Shown here one piece after another: positions 41,292 to 48,949 of a DNA stretch of 64,000 nt. Each line of letters starts with the position of its first letter. Position 1 is the stretch's first letter. The translations under genes were made by a program, and so were the position numbers. The notes beneath the pieces are model-generated. The model was not told the origin of the DNA. It did not search any database and saw only the letters and a list, made by a program, of their open reading frames with translations. The stretch comes from Amycolatopsis sp. DSM 110486 (lineage in GTDB: Bacteria; Actinomycetota; Actinomycetes; Mycobacteriales; Pseudonocardiaceae). Location: the NCBI RefSeq assembly GCF_019468465.1, contig NZ_CP080519.1:310001-374000 (forward strand). The letters are read 5' to 3'.

Positions 41292-43961
41292 TCAGTTCAA
41301 CACCCCACCCAGCTCCCGCCGCGACGTGATGCCCAGCTTCGTGAACACCTTCCGCAAGTACCACTCCACCGTGCGCGGGCTGAGGAACAGGGCGGCCGCG
41401 ATCTCGGGGTTCGTGCGGCCGGCCAGGGCGAGGCGGGCGATCTGCGTCTCCTGGGGGGTGAGTTCGTCCCACGAGCCCGAGGTGCGTTTGCGGACCGTCT
41501 CGCCGGTGGCGGCGAGTTCGCGGCCGGTGCGGGCGGCGAAGGCCTCGGCGCCCATGGCGGTGAAGGCGTCGTGCGCGGCGCGCAGGGGGACGCGGGCTTC
41601 GCTGCGCCGGTTTTCGCGGCGCAGCCATTCGCCGTGAAGGAGGCGCGCGCGGGCGAGGGGGACGTCGAGGCGGCCGGTCGACAGGTGCTCGACGGCGGCG
41701 CGGTAGTGGTTTTCGGCCTGCTGGCGCGGCCCGGCCAGGGCTTCGGCGAGGGACTGCGCGCCGTGGGCCCAAGCCGTGTCCGCCGCGGCGGTCAACGGGG
41801 CGAGACGTTCCCGAGCCGAGGCAGCCACACCAGCGTCACCGGCGTGAGCGGCCGCCTCCACCAGCTCCACGAGCGCCCGGTTGTGCACGCCGAGATCGTC
41901 GTACTCGACCACGCGCCGCGCGGCCTCCAGCGCGGCCGAATACTGGCCGAGTCCGTTGTACAGCACGGCTTTCGCGTACCAGGCCTCCGCGAGCAGCCGG
42001 CCCTCCCCACTCACCGCGGCCGCCTTCTCGGTCGCCGCGATGCGCTCCAGCGCCGGCTGCTCGCGGCCGCGGTGTGCGGCCAGGTCGAGCGCCGCCGACG
42101 GAGCTGCGAGAAGACCCGTGGCTTCGCCGAACGCTTCGGCTTCCGCGACCAGGCCGGCCGCCTCGGAAAAGAGCCCCGCCCGCAACACCGCCCCGGCGCG
42201 AAGGACCAAAGCGGACGGCAGCAGCGCCAGCGACCCGGTCTCACGCGCGAATCCGAGCGCGCGCGAGGTCAGGCTGTCCCAAGTGACGTCGTCCCACAGC
42301 TCGATCGCGACCGGCGCCGCGAGCCACACCAGACCCGGATCAGCCGCGGCCAACGCGACCCGCAGCAGGGGCGCCGCGGCGCAGCCCTCCGAACGCCACG
42401 CCGAAAGCCCGGCCAGAAACAGACCGGCCGGTTCGTTTCCGCCAGCCACGGCCGGATCACCGAACTCTGCGCCGAGCCGCCCCGCGTGCACGGCCGCACC
42501 CGCCGCCAGTAAGTACGTCTCCCGCGCCGCCGCGAGGTCCAGCTCCTCGAGCCGGCGCGCGGCCGCCAGCAACGGCGGCCCCGCCGCCCGCCCGCGGTTC
42601 ACCGCGAACGCCACCTGCGCCCGCAACCGCTCCACCCCCGCGCGGTGCAACGGATCCAACGGCCCCAGCTCGGCAGCCGACAACAACTCCGGCACCTGCA
42701 TGGGCGCACCCGACGCGAACCGAGCCCGCGCCGCCTCCAACGCCCGCGTCGCGCGCGTCTTGGGGTCCGGCGTCAGCTCGGCGGCCCGCTCGAAAAACGC
42801 CGCTGCCCCCGCCGGCCCGCCTCGGGCCAGCGCCCGGTCGGCGGACTGCTCCAGCTCGGCGGCGACCGTCTCGTCCGGCCCCACCGTCGCGTGCGCCCGG
42901 TGCCACGCCCGCCGGTCGGAGTGCTGCTCCGGGTCGGTGGCCTCGGCCAGCGCGCGGTGCACGTCCCGCAGCTCCGTCGCGTCGGCCGAACGCCACGCGG
43001 CCGAGCGCACCAGTGGGTGCCGGAATCGCACCCGCGCGCCGAGCTCGACCAGCCCCGCAGCCTCCGCAGGCGCTGCCGCACCGGGTTGGACACCAAGATG
43101 TTCGAGCGCCCGCCACAGCAACGTCACATCCCCCACCGGCTCCACGGCCGCGGCCAGCAGCAGCCGCCGCGTGTCCGAAGGCAACGCCGAAATCCGCCGC
43201 GAAAACTCCTCCTCCAGCCGGTTCACCACCGGCTCCGCGGCACGCGTCCCGAACCCGAACGCGAGCTCCTCGGGCGTCCTGTCCCGGCAAAGCTCCAGCA
43301 ACGCCAACGGGTTCCCGCGCGTCTCGGCGACGATCCGGTCCCGCACGCGCTCGTCGACCCGCCCGGCGAGCGTCCGGTCCAGCAGCGCCCGCGCGTCCGC
43401 GTCGGCGAGTCCATCGACGCGCAGCTGGGGCAACCCCTCCAGCGCGGCGTCGTCCAGGCGCACCCCGAAGACGAGCGCGACCGACTCCGCGTCGAGCCGC
43501 CGCGCCACGAACGTCAGGATCACCTCGGACATGCGGTCGAGCCACTGCACGTCGTCCACCACACACATCAGCGGCTGCTCCGCGGCCGCCTCTGCGAACA
43601 GGCCCAGCACCGCGAGCCCGATCAGCAACCCCTCCGGCGGACTCCCGGCGGCGAGTCCGAACGCCGTCGCGAGCGCGTCGCGCTGCGGTCCCGGCAGCCG
43701 GTCGAGCAGTCCGAGCAGCGGCGCGCACAGCCGTTGCAGCCCCGAGAAGGACAGCTCCGACTCCGACTGCACCCCGACCGTCCGCACGACCCGGCACGGC
43801 GGCGCCTGCCCCGCGAGGTGATCGAGCAGCGCCGTCTTCCCGACGCCCGCCTCGCCGCGCACCACGAGCACCCGGCTGCGCCCCGCGCACACGTCACGCA
43901 GCAGCTCCTCGAGCGCACCGCATTCCCGCTCGCGTCCCCGAAGAACCCCGTCCACGGCCAC
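41292..43961 (-). CDS. LuxR-family regulator with AAA ATPase domain (LAL type)
   Basis: An 889-residue regulator. Walker A VVRGEAGVGKTALLDHLAG is near residue 35-55 and Walker B-like LMCVVDDVQWLD near 130; a long helical repeat region follows. The C-terminal LuxR HTH reads LTPQETQIARLALAGRTNPE to SPRTVEWYLRKVFTKLGITS. The RGRERE start is typical of the AAA_16 class, unlike the two MalT-like paralogues at 9.5-14.6 kb. Its target is unknown; the secreted esterase and the divergent MerR region are close. Confidence 0.92.
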   Translation of the reverse strand: MAVDGVLRGRERECGALEELLRDVCAGRSRVLVVRGEAGVGKTALLDHLAGQAPPCRVVRTVGVQSESELSFSGLQRLCAPLLGLLDRLPGPQRDALATAFGLAAGSPPEGLLIGLAVLGLFAEAAAEQPLMCVVDDVQWLDRMSEVILTFVARRLDAESVALVFGVRLDDAALEGLPQLRVDGLADADARALLDRTLAGRVDERVRDRIVAETRGNPLALLELCRDRTPEELAFGFGTRAAEPVVNRLEEEFSRRISALPSDTRRLLLAAAVEPVGDVTLLWRALEHLGVQPGAAAPAEAAGLVELGARVRFRHPLVRSAAWRSADATELRDVHRALAEATDPEQHSDRRAWHRAHATVGPDETVAAELEQSADRALARGGPAGAAAFFERAAELTPDPKTRATRALEAARARFASGAPMQVPELLSAAELGPLDPLHRAGVERLRAQVAFAVNRGRAAGPPLLAAARRLEELDLAAARETYLLAAGAAVHAGRLGAEFGDPAVAGGNEPAGLFLAGLSAWRSEGCAAAPLLRVALAAADPGLVWLAAPVAIELWDDVTWDSLTSRALGFARETGSLALLPSALVLRAGAVLRAGLFSEAAGLVAEAEAFGEATGLLAAPSAALDLAAHRGREQPALERIAATEKAAAVSGEGRLLAEAWYAKAVLYNGLGQYSAALEAARRVVEYDDLGVHNRALVELVEAAAHAGDAGVAASARERLAPLTAAADTAWAHGAQSLAEALAGPRQQAENHYRAAVEHLSTGRLDVPLARARLLHGEWLRRENRRSEARVPLRAAHDAFTAMGAEAFAARTGRELAATGETVRKRTSGSWDELTPQETQIARLALAGRTNPEIAAALFLSPRTVEWYLRKVFTKLGITSRRELGGVLN

Positions 43962-43990
43962 CTCCCCCGGCGGACGCTACACGCGTGTTC

Positions 43991-44803
43991 TCAGGCCGGC
44001 GAAACGCGGAACACCGGCCAGCCGATCTCCGTGCGCCACGACCGCGGATCCGGGTCCTCACGCGGGCCGCACAAGTAAGTCTCGTGCACGGGGCCGGCCA
44101 CGGCGAGCGCGTGCGCCACCACCCAATTGCCCAGCCGGCCGTAGGTGACGTCGATGTCGTCGTGCTCACCGACGTGCACTGTCACGGCGAGGTCCATGGC
44201 CGGAAGTGTGTGCGGCACAACGCGACCGACAGCCGGTGCGTCGGAAACCGGCCGGTAGACCAGGGCCGTACCGCGCCCGGCGGTGAACAGCTCGTTGTCG
44301 TACAGCCCACCCGGCGGCGCGAAGCCTTCGCGTCCGGCCACGGCGGCGTCCAGTTCGGACATCGCCGCGTCGTACCACTCCAGCACGTCGTCGAGGTCCA
44401 CTGTGGCCTCGATCGCCGCGACGGTCCGGGCGGGCACCGAGCGCAGCTCGACGGCGAGCTCCTCGACGTCCGGCTTCAGCAGCTGCCGCAACGACGTGAC
44501 CGCCGCGCGCGTGCGGTCCAGCCGGTCCTCCAGCCGTTGCAGGTGGCCGGCGATGAGGTCGGCGCGCGTTCGCGGGTCACTCGTGGCCAGAATGTGCTTC
44601 ACCTCGGCGAGCGGCACGTCGAGCTCGCGCAGCCGGTGGATCACCTGGGCGTTCGGAATCTGCTCGCGCGCGTAGTAGCGGTAGCCCGTGGCGTCGTCGA
44701 CCGACGCGGGCGCCAGCAGCCCCGCCTCGTGATAGCGGCGCAGCGTGCGCACGCTCAAGCGCGTGAGCTGGGCGAACTCGCCGATCGTCAGGCCTGACCG
44801 CAT
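43991..44803 (-). CDS. MerR-family regulator with GyrI-like effector domain
   Basis: A 270-residue regulator: HTH LTIGEFAQLTRLSVRTLRRY, the wing DDATGYRYYAREQIPNAQVI, a coiled-coil linker and a C-terminal GyrI-like ligand domain, as in BltR/BmrR-type regulators. ATG 44803 lies six bases after a -10-like CACAGT, so the gene is probably leaderless. Two matching MerR operators lie in the divergent intergenic region, so it likely controls itself and the SnoaL-like gene. Confidence 0.9.
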   Translation of the reverse strand: MRSGLTIGEFAQLTRLSVRTLRRYHEAGLLAPASVDDATGYRYYAREQIPNAQVIHRLRELDVPLAEVKHILATSDPRTRADLIAGHLQRLEDRLDRTRAAVTSLRQLLKPDVEELAVELRSVPARTVAAIEATVDLDDVLEWYDAAMSELDAAVAGREGFAPPGGLYDNELFTAGRGTALVYRPVSDAPAVGRVVPHTLPAMDLAVTVHVGEHDDIDVTYGRLGNWVVAHALAVAGPVHETYLCGPREDPDPRSWRTEIGWPVFRVSPA

Positions 44804-44809
44804 GGGGCC

Positions 44810-44878
44810 ACTGTGCACCCTCTCCCGGGGAGAGGGTCAACTCGGGTTTGACTCTCTCCCCGGGAGAGGGCCGACGGT
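44810..44878. promoter_or_regulatory. divergent MerR-type promoters, each with a palindrome in a 19-base spacer
   Basis: Minus: TTGACC (44840-44835), 19-base spacer, CACAGT (44815-44810). Plus: TTGACT (44848-44853), 19-base spacer, GACGGT (44873-44878). Both spacers hold the same CTCTCCC-C/G-GGGAGAG palindrome. Long 19-base spacers that need MerR untwisting are the known hallmark of this family. Confidence 0.85.
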
Positions 44879-44916
44879 GGGGTCGTCATCCCGAGTCGAA
44901 CCCAGGAGAGCCCCAC

Positions 44917-45249
44917 ATGACCACCGCGCTGCCCCAGACCGTCACCGGCTACCTCACCGCGCACGAAACCCGCGACGCCGACCGTGCGCTGCCGCTCCTC
45001 ACGCCCGACGCCACCGTCGCCGACGACGGCCACACCTACCACGGTCCCGCCGAAATCCGCGCCTGGCTCGAGGGCGCCGCGAGCGAATACACCTAGACCA
45101 GCACGCTCATCGCCACCGAGCGCGTCGACGACGAACACTACGTCGCCACGCACCACCTGGAAGGCGACTTCCCCGGCGGTCAGGTCAACCTGCACTTCCG
45201 CTTCACGCTCGCCAACGGGCTGATCTCGCGGCTGGTCATCGAACCCTGA
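44917..45249 (+). pseudogene. SnoaL-like protein gene interrupted by one in-frame TAG
   Basis: The frame from ATG 44917 (AGGAGAG upstream) encodes a SnoaL-like protein start (VTGYLTAHETRDADRALPLL; HTYHGPAEIRAWLEGAASEY) and hits TAG at 45094-45096. The same frame then continues without a gap as STLIATERVDDEHYVATHHL and LHFRFTLANGLISRLVIEP to TGA 45249. Full length would be 110 residues, normal for the family. A single base change (for example TAC to TAG) explains it; a sequencing error is possible. It is controlled by a MerR-type promoter. Confidence 0.82.
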
Positions 45250-45270
45250 CCCGGTCTCGGAAAAACCCCG

Positions 45271-45300
45271 CGACACCACGGGATCCGCGCGGCTAGAGTA
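45271..45300 (+). promoter_or_regulatory. probable promoter of the Y RNA genes
   Basis: TAGAGT at 45295-45300 is a good -10 box with CGACAC (45271-45276) 18 bases before it. Transcription would start near 45307-45309, exactly where the terminal stem of the first Y RNA begins. No promoter is evident before the second RNA, so both may come from one transcript. Confidence 0.5.
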
Positions 45301-45308
45301 ACCGTCAA

Positions 45309-45410
45309 GGTTCGAGTGTGCCCGGTGCGCAGGCAACGGTTACTTCAACTGGTGCCCACAGGTTCGATTCCTGTACACCGTCGCCGATCTTTCTCGGGCA
45401 CACCCGAACC
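45309..45410 (+). ncRNA. Y RNA-like gene 1 (short form)
   Basis: About 102 bases. The ends pair as a terminal stem: 45309-45324 (GGTTCGAGTGTGCCCG) with 45395-45410, 16 pairs with one mismatch. Inside, ACGGT/ACCGT forms a second helix, and a perfect tRNA-like T arm (ACAGG-TTCGATT-CCTGT) caps the molecule, flanked by GGTG/CACC. The lower-stem flanks GTGCGCAGG and TCTCGGGCACAC are shared with the second RNA. It lacks the D arm and acceptor of YrlA. Its place upstream of a Ro60 gene supports a Y RNA identity. Exact ends are inferred from pairing. Confidence 0.72.
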
Positions 45411-45427
45411 GGACCGAAAGCTTCTTC

Positions 45428-45605
45428 GGGAGCAACAATTTCAGGTGTGCCCGGTGCGCAGGTGACGGTTACTTCCGCTATCAACGGGCATGTTGCGGGT
45501 TCGAATCCCGTCACCCCGACCCATCGGGGTGTAGCTCAATCCGGCAGAGCAGCTAAACGTACCGTGGCCGACTTTTTCTCGGGCACACCTGAAACTGTTG
45601 CTCCC
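45428..45605 (+). ncRNA. yrlA: Y RNA-like gene 2 (YrlA type, tRNA mimic)
   Basis: About 178 bases. Terminal stem 45428-45453 pairs with 45580-45605 over 26 positions with one A-C mismatch. The inner module is a rearranged tRNA: T arm GCGGG-TTCGAAT-CCCGT, 3' acceptor strand CACCCCGA, closing loop CCCA, 5' acceptor strand TCGGGGTG, the TA of positions 8-9, and D arm GCTC-AATCCGGCA-GAGC. The long Y stem takes the place of the anticodon arm. This is the architecture known for bacterial YrlA RNAs that bind Rsr/Ro60. The ACGGT/ACCGT helix and flanks are shared with Y RNA 1. Confidence 0.85.
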
Positions 45606-45643
45606 TCCCACGACCGAACACACAAACATGAGGGGGTCGACCC

Positions 45644-47212
45644 ATGGCCAAGTTCAACATCCTCGGCGCACTGCGGGCGGCCCGCTCGCCGATCTCCAGC
45701 GAGGCCGTCGCGAGCGGGCGCACGTACGAAGGCGGGGCCGGCTACGCGCGCGATGCCAAGAGCGAGCTGTTCCTGCTCGCCGTGACCAACCTGGTCGGGG
45801 AGCACACGTTCTACGAGAGCGCCGGGCAGCGCGACACCCGCTACGCCGAACTCGTGCGCGCCGCGACGCTGGCCGATCCCGAGTGGACGGTGCGCTTCCT
45901 CGCGTGGCTGCGCCGGGAGGCGAACCTGCGCACCGCGGCGCTCGTCGGCGCGGCCGAGTTCGCCGCGGCGCGTCGGGAAGCCGGCCTCGAAGGCCTCTCG
46001 CGCCAGGTCGTGAACAGCGTGCTGCAGCGGGCGGACGAGCCGGGTGAGCTGCTGGCCTACTGGACGAGCGTCCACGGCCGCACCCTGCCCAAGCCGGTGA
46101 AGCGCGGTGTGGCCGACGCCGCCCAGCGCCTCTACACCGAGAGCTCCTACCTCAAGTGGGACTCCGACGCGCGCGGGTTCCGGTTCGCCGACGTCCTCGG
46201 GCTGACGCACCCCGGCCCGCGTGTCGACTGGCAGGACGCGCTGTTCGAGCACGTCCTCGACGTCCGCTTCCACACCGACCGTGAGATCCCCGCTGCGCTG
46301 CGGACTCTCGGCGCGCACCGGGAGCTGATGGCCTGGCCGATCGAGCGCCGGCGCGAGCTGGTCGAGTCCGTCACGGCGCCCGAGGCGCTGCGCCGCGCCG
46401 GGATGACGTGGGAGTCGCTCGCCGGGTGGCTCCAGGGGCCGCTGACCGCGGCCGCGTGGGAGTCGATGATCCCGTCGATGGGTTACATGGGGCTGCTGCG
46501 CAACCTGCGCAACTTCGACCAGGCCGGGGTTTCCGACGAGGTGGCGCAAGCCGTCGCCACGCGGCTCGCCGAACCGGAGCAGGTCGCGCGGTCGCGGCAG
46601 CTGCCGATGCGGTTCCTCTCGGCCTACCGGGCGGCGCCGTCGCTGCGGTGGGCGTGGGCGCTGGAACAGGCGATCACGCACTCGCTCGCCAATGTCCCGG
46701 TGCTGCCGGGCCGCACATTGATCCTGGTGGACACCTCGTGGTCGATGACCTCGCGGTTCTCGAAGGACGGCACGCTGAAGCGGTGGGACGCGGCCGCGGT
46801 GTTCGGGCTCGCGCTCGGGCAGCGGTGCGAGAAGGCCGACGTCGTGTCGTTCTCCGGCGACACCCGCGAGTTCCAGCTGCGGCAGCGGGAATCGCTGCTG
46901 AAGTCGGTGGACCGCTGGACCGCCGACGGGTACTTTCTCGGCAACGGCACCGACACGCACCTCGCCGTGGGGAAGCACGAGCGCGGCCACGACCGCGTCG
47001 TGATCATCACCGACGAGCAGGCCGCGCACGGCGACGTCGGGCAGTCCGTGCCGGCGGCCACCCCGCTGTACACGTGGAACCTCGCCGGGTACGAGCGTGG
47101 CCACGCGCCCAGCGGCGGCCGCAACCGGCACACGTTCGGCGGCCTGACCGACCAGGCCTTCCGGATGATCCCGCTGCTGGAGGCCGGGCGCAACGCCGAC
47201 TGGCCGTTCTGA
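45644..47212 (+). CDS. rsr: Ro60 orthologue, TROVE/vWA RNA-binding protein (Rsr)
   Basis: A 522-residue TROVE-domain protein. Residues ~1-340 are the HEAT-repeat ring that in Ro60 holds Y RNA on the outside and RNA ends in the hole (RDAKSELFLLAVTNLVGEHT; VRFLAWLRREANLRTAALVG; MGYMGLLRNLRNFDQAGVSD). Residues ~350-522 form a von Willebrand A domain with an intact MIDAS motif (LILVDTSWSM; VVIITDEQAAHG). ATG 45644 has AGGGGG upstream and lies only 38 bases after the second Y RNA stem. In studied bacteria Rsr works with PNPase in RNA decay and rRNA maturation under stress. Confidence 0.95.
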   Translation: MAKFNILGALRAARSPISSEAVASGRTYEGGAGYARDAKSELFLLAVTNLVGEHTFYESAGQRDTRYAELVRAATLADPEWTVRFLAWLRREANLRTAALVGAAEFAAARREAGLEGLSRQVVNSVLQRADEPGELLAYWTSVHGRTLPKPVKRGVADAAQRLYTESSYLKWDSDARGFRFADVLGLTHPGPRVDWQDALFEHVLDVRFHTDREIPAALRTLGAHRELMAWPIERRRELVESVTAPEALRRAGMTWESLAGWLQGPLTAAAWESMIPSMGYMGLLRNLRNFDQAGVSDEVAQAVATRLAEPEQVARSRQLPMRFLSAYRAAPSLRWAWALEQAITHSLANVPVLPGRTLILVDTSWSMTSRFSKDGTLKRWDAAAVFGLALGQRCEKADVVSFSGDTREFQLRQRESLLKSVDRWTADGYFLGNGTDTHLAVGKHERGHDRVVIITDEQAAHGDVGQSVPAATPLYTWNLAGYERGHAPSGGRNRHTFGGLTDQAFRMIPLLEAGRNADWPF

Positions 47213-47214
47213 CC

Positions 47215-47259
47215 GTCGCGATCGGACGGTGGTTCCGGTGACCACCGTCCGATCGCGAC
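47215..47259 (+). terminator. 19-base-pair perfect hairpin after the Ro60 gene
   Basis: 47215-47233 pairs without mismatch with 47241-47259 around a seven-base loop, three bases after the stop codon. No T-run follows at once, but a CCTTTTTG lies 17 bases further on. It ends the Y RNA-Ro60 unit. Confidence 0.75.
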
Positions 47260-47340
47260 AGTGTGCCTGCCGGGGACCTTTTGCCAACTGGTACAGGAAA
47301 TCGGCCCTCGATTGGACCGGTCACACGCGCGGGCGCGGAC

Positions 47341-48420
47341 CTAGTGTCGCGTGTCTGAAGTAATTTTACGGTTGATTTTGGTGATGATGTCGTCGTCGGT
47401 GGCGGTCCAGGTGAAGGGTTTGGCGCGGTCGTTGTAGGCGTCGATGAAGTCGCGGATGGCGGTTTCGAGGTTGCTGACGCTGGTGAAGGTGCCGCGGCGG
47501 ATGGCTTGGCGGGTGATGATGCCGAAGAAGATTTCGACCATGTTCAGCCAGGAGCAGCTGGTGGGCGTGAAGTGCAGGGTGATCCGCGTGTTCTTGTCCA
47601 GCCACTTTTGGATCTCGGGGTGTTTGTGGGTGGCGTAGTTGTCGACCACGATGTGCAGCTTGACCCGCGGGTGGGCCTTGGCGACTCTTTTGAGGAAGGC
47701 AAGGAACTCGACGTTGCTGTGGCGCGGATAGCAGGCGTCGGCGCTGATCCTGCCGGTGGCGACCTCCAGCGCGGCGAAGAGGGTGGTGGTGCCGTGGCGG
47801 ACGTAGTCGTGGGTTTGTCGTTCGGGCAGTCCCGGGCGCAGCGGCAACGCCAGCTGGGTCCGGTCCAGGGCTTGGATTTGGGATTTCTCGTCTACGCTGA
47901 CCACGACCGCGTTCGCCGGAGGGTTGAGATACAGACCCACGACATCGCGGATCTTGGGCTCCAGTTCGGGGTCGGTGGAGAACTTGAATGTCTCGATCCG
48001 ATGGGGCTGAATGTTCCACTTCCGCCAGATCCGCGCCACCGTCGCGAAGGAGATTCCCAGCCGAGTCGCCATCAGCCGTGACGACCAGTGCGTCACCCCC
48101 AACTCTGCCGGTGGTTTCCCCTTGTCTGCCAAGGTTTCCGCTAGCACGGAGACCTCGTCGATCTCCGGCGCCCGCCCTGGCCGCGGCAGGTCACCCAAGC
48201 CGACGATTCCGGCGTGCTCGTAGCGGCCACGCCACTTGAGCACCGTCGGCCTCGTCGAGCCGGTTCGGGCAGCGATCTCAGTATTGGGAACACCATCGGA
48301 GGCCAGCAACACGATCCTGGCCCGCTGGACAAGCCCAGCCGAAGCCGTCGTGGACCTGGTCACCGCCCGAAGCCGTTCCCGATCACCATCACGCAACTCC
48401 AACGCCGAGGCCACGTACAT
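47341..48420 (-). CDS. IS630-family transposase
   Basis: A 359-residue transposase. An N-terminal HTH region (NTEIAARTGSTRPTVLKWRG; WSSRLMATRLGISFATVARI) is followed by a DDE domain: first Asp in VVVSVDEKSQIQALDRTQ, second in LHIVVDNYATHKHPEI and Glu in SWLNMVEIFFGIITRQAIRR. The stop codon overlaps the left end of the element. ATG 48420 is the likely start; an in-frame extension to 48456 has no clear binding site. It appears functional. Confidence 0.93.
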   Translation of the reverse strand: MYVASALELRDGDRERLRAVTRSTTASAGLVQRARIVLLASDGVPNTEIAARTGSTRPTVLKWRGRYEHAGIVGLGDLPRPGRAPEIDEVSVLAETLADKGKPPAELGVTHWSSRLMATRLGISFATVARIWRKWNIQPHRIETFKFSTDPELEPKIRDVVGLYLNPPANAVVVSVDEKSQIQALDRTQLALPLRPGLPERQTHDYVRHGTTTLFAALEVATGRISADACYPRHSNVEFLAFLKRVAKAHPRVKLHIVVDNYATHKHPEIQKWLDKNTRITLHFTPTSCSWLNMVEIFFGIITRQAIRRGTFTSVSNLETAIRDFIDAYNDRAKPFTWTATDDDIITKINRKITSDTRH

Positions 48421-48475
48421 GACTGTGATTCTCTCAACACCACAGACGTAAATCAATCAACGACACGCAACACTA
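47342..48475. mobile_element. IS630-family insertion sequence, intact
   Basis: Terminal inverted repeats TAGTGTCGCGTGTC (left, 47342) and TAGTGTTGCGTGTC (right, inverse, ending 48475) share 13 of 14 positions. The flanking TA dinucleotides (47342-47343 and 48474-48475) are the expected IS630/Tc1-type target duplication. The body is about 1130 bases and holds one transposase gene with no visible damage, so insertion is recent. Confidence 0.88.
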
Positions 48476-48485
48476 GCCTGGCCGT

Positions 48486-48899
48486 ATGATTCTTTCACCC
48501 GGCTCAGGCAGCACCTACGACAATCTGCTCACCCGCACGCCGCCATTCGTCCCCGAGGGCTCGCACTTCATGGTCGGCACCGTTTCGATCCCGCCGGGCG
48601 ACCCGGGCAGCGGCCCGCACCGGCATTCCGGTCCCGTGTTCGGCTACGTGCTCGAAGGCGAGATCCTCTTCGAGCTCGAAGGCGAGGAGCCCTATCCGAT
48701 CAAGGCCGGGGAGGCGTTCTGGGAGCCCGGCGGCGAGGTCGTGCACTACCAGGCCGGCAACCTGCGCGAGGACATCGCGAGCAAGTTCGTGGTCTGCATG
48801 GTCTGCGCGCCCGACGTGCCGATGCTCACGTTCCTCGACGAGGACGAGATCCGCGAGCGCGACCACCTGCGTCATCCGAAGGCCCGTCGCTCGGCCTGA
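48486..48899 (+). CDS. cupin-domain protein
   Basis: A 137-residue single cupin: PGDPGSGPHRHSGPVFGYVL (metal-binding His-x-His) and AFWEPGGEVVHYQAGN. ATG 48486 lies only 11 bases after the IS630 right end and has no ribosome binding site. The retained TAGCCT before it, six bases from the ATG, is a good -10 box for a leaderless start. Upstream elements are now 1.1 kb away on the other side of the IS, so expression is probably changed. Family members are often stress- or quinone-responsive small proteins; function is open. Confidence 0.85.
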   Translation: MILSPGSGSTYDNLLTRTPPFVPEGSHFMVGTVSIPPGDPGSGPHRHSGPVFGYVLEGEILFELEGEEPYPIKAGEAFWEPGGEVVHYQAGNLREDIASKFVVCMVCAPDVPMLTFLDEDEIRERDHLRHPKARRSA

Positions 48900-48949
48900 A
48901 AGTCTGTCCGGCCTGCTGTCTCCGACACGGAGGCGGCAGGCCGTTCTCG

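Noticed and set aside
45485..45560. An ordinary tRNA gene in the Y RNA region
   Set aside because: T and D arms are present, but their order is permuted and no anticodon arm exists; the long terminal stem and the adjacent Ro60 gene identify YrlA.
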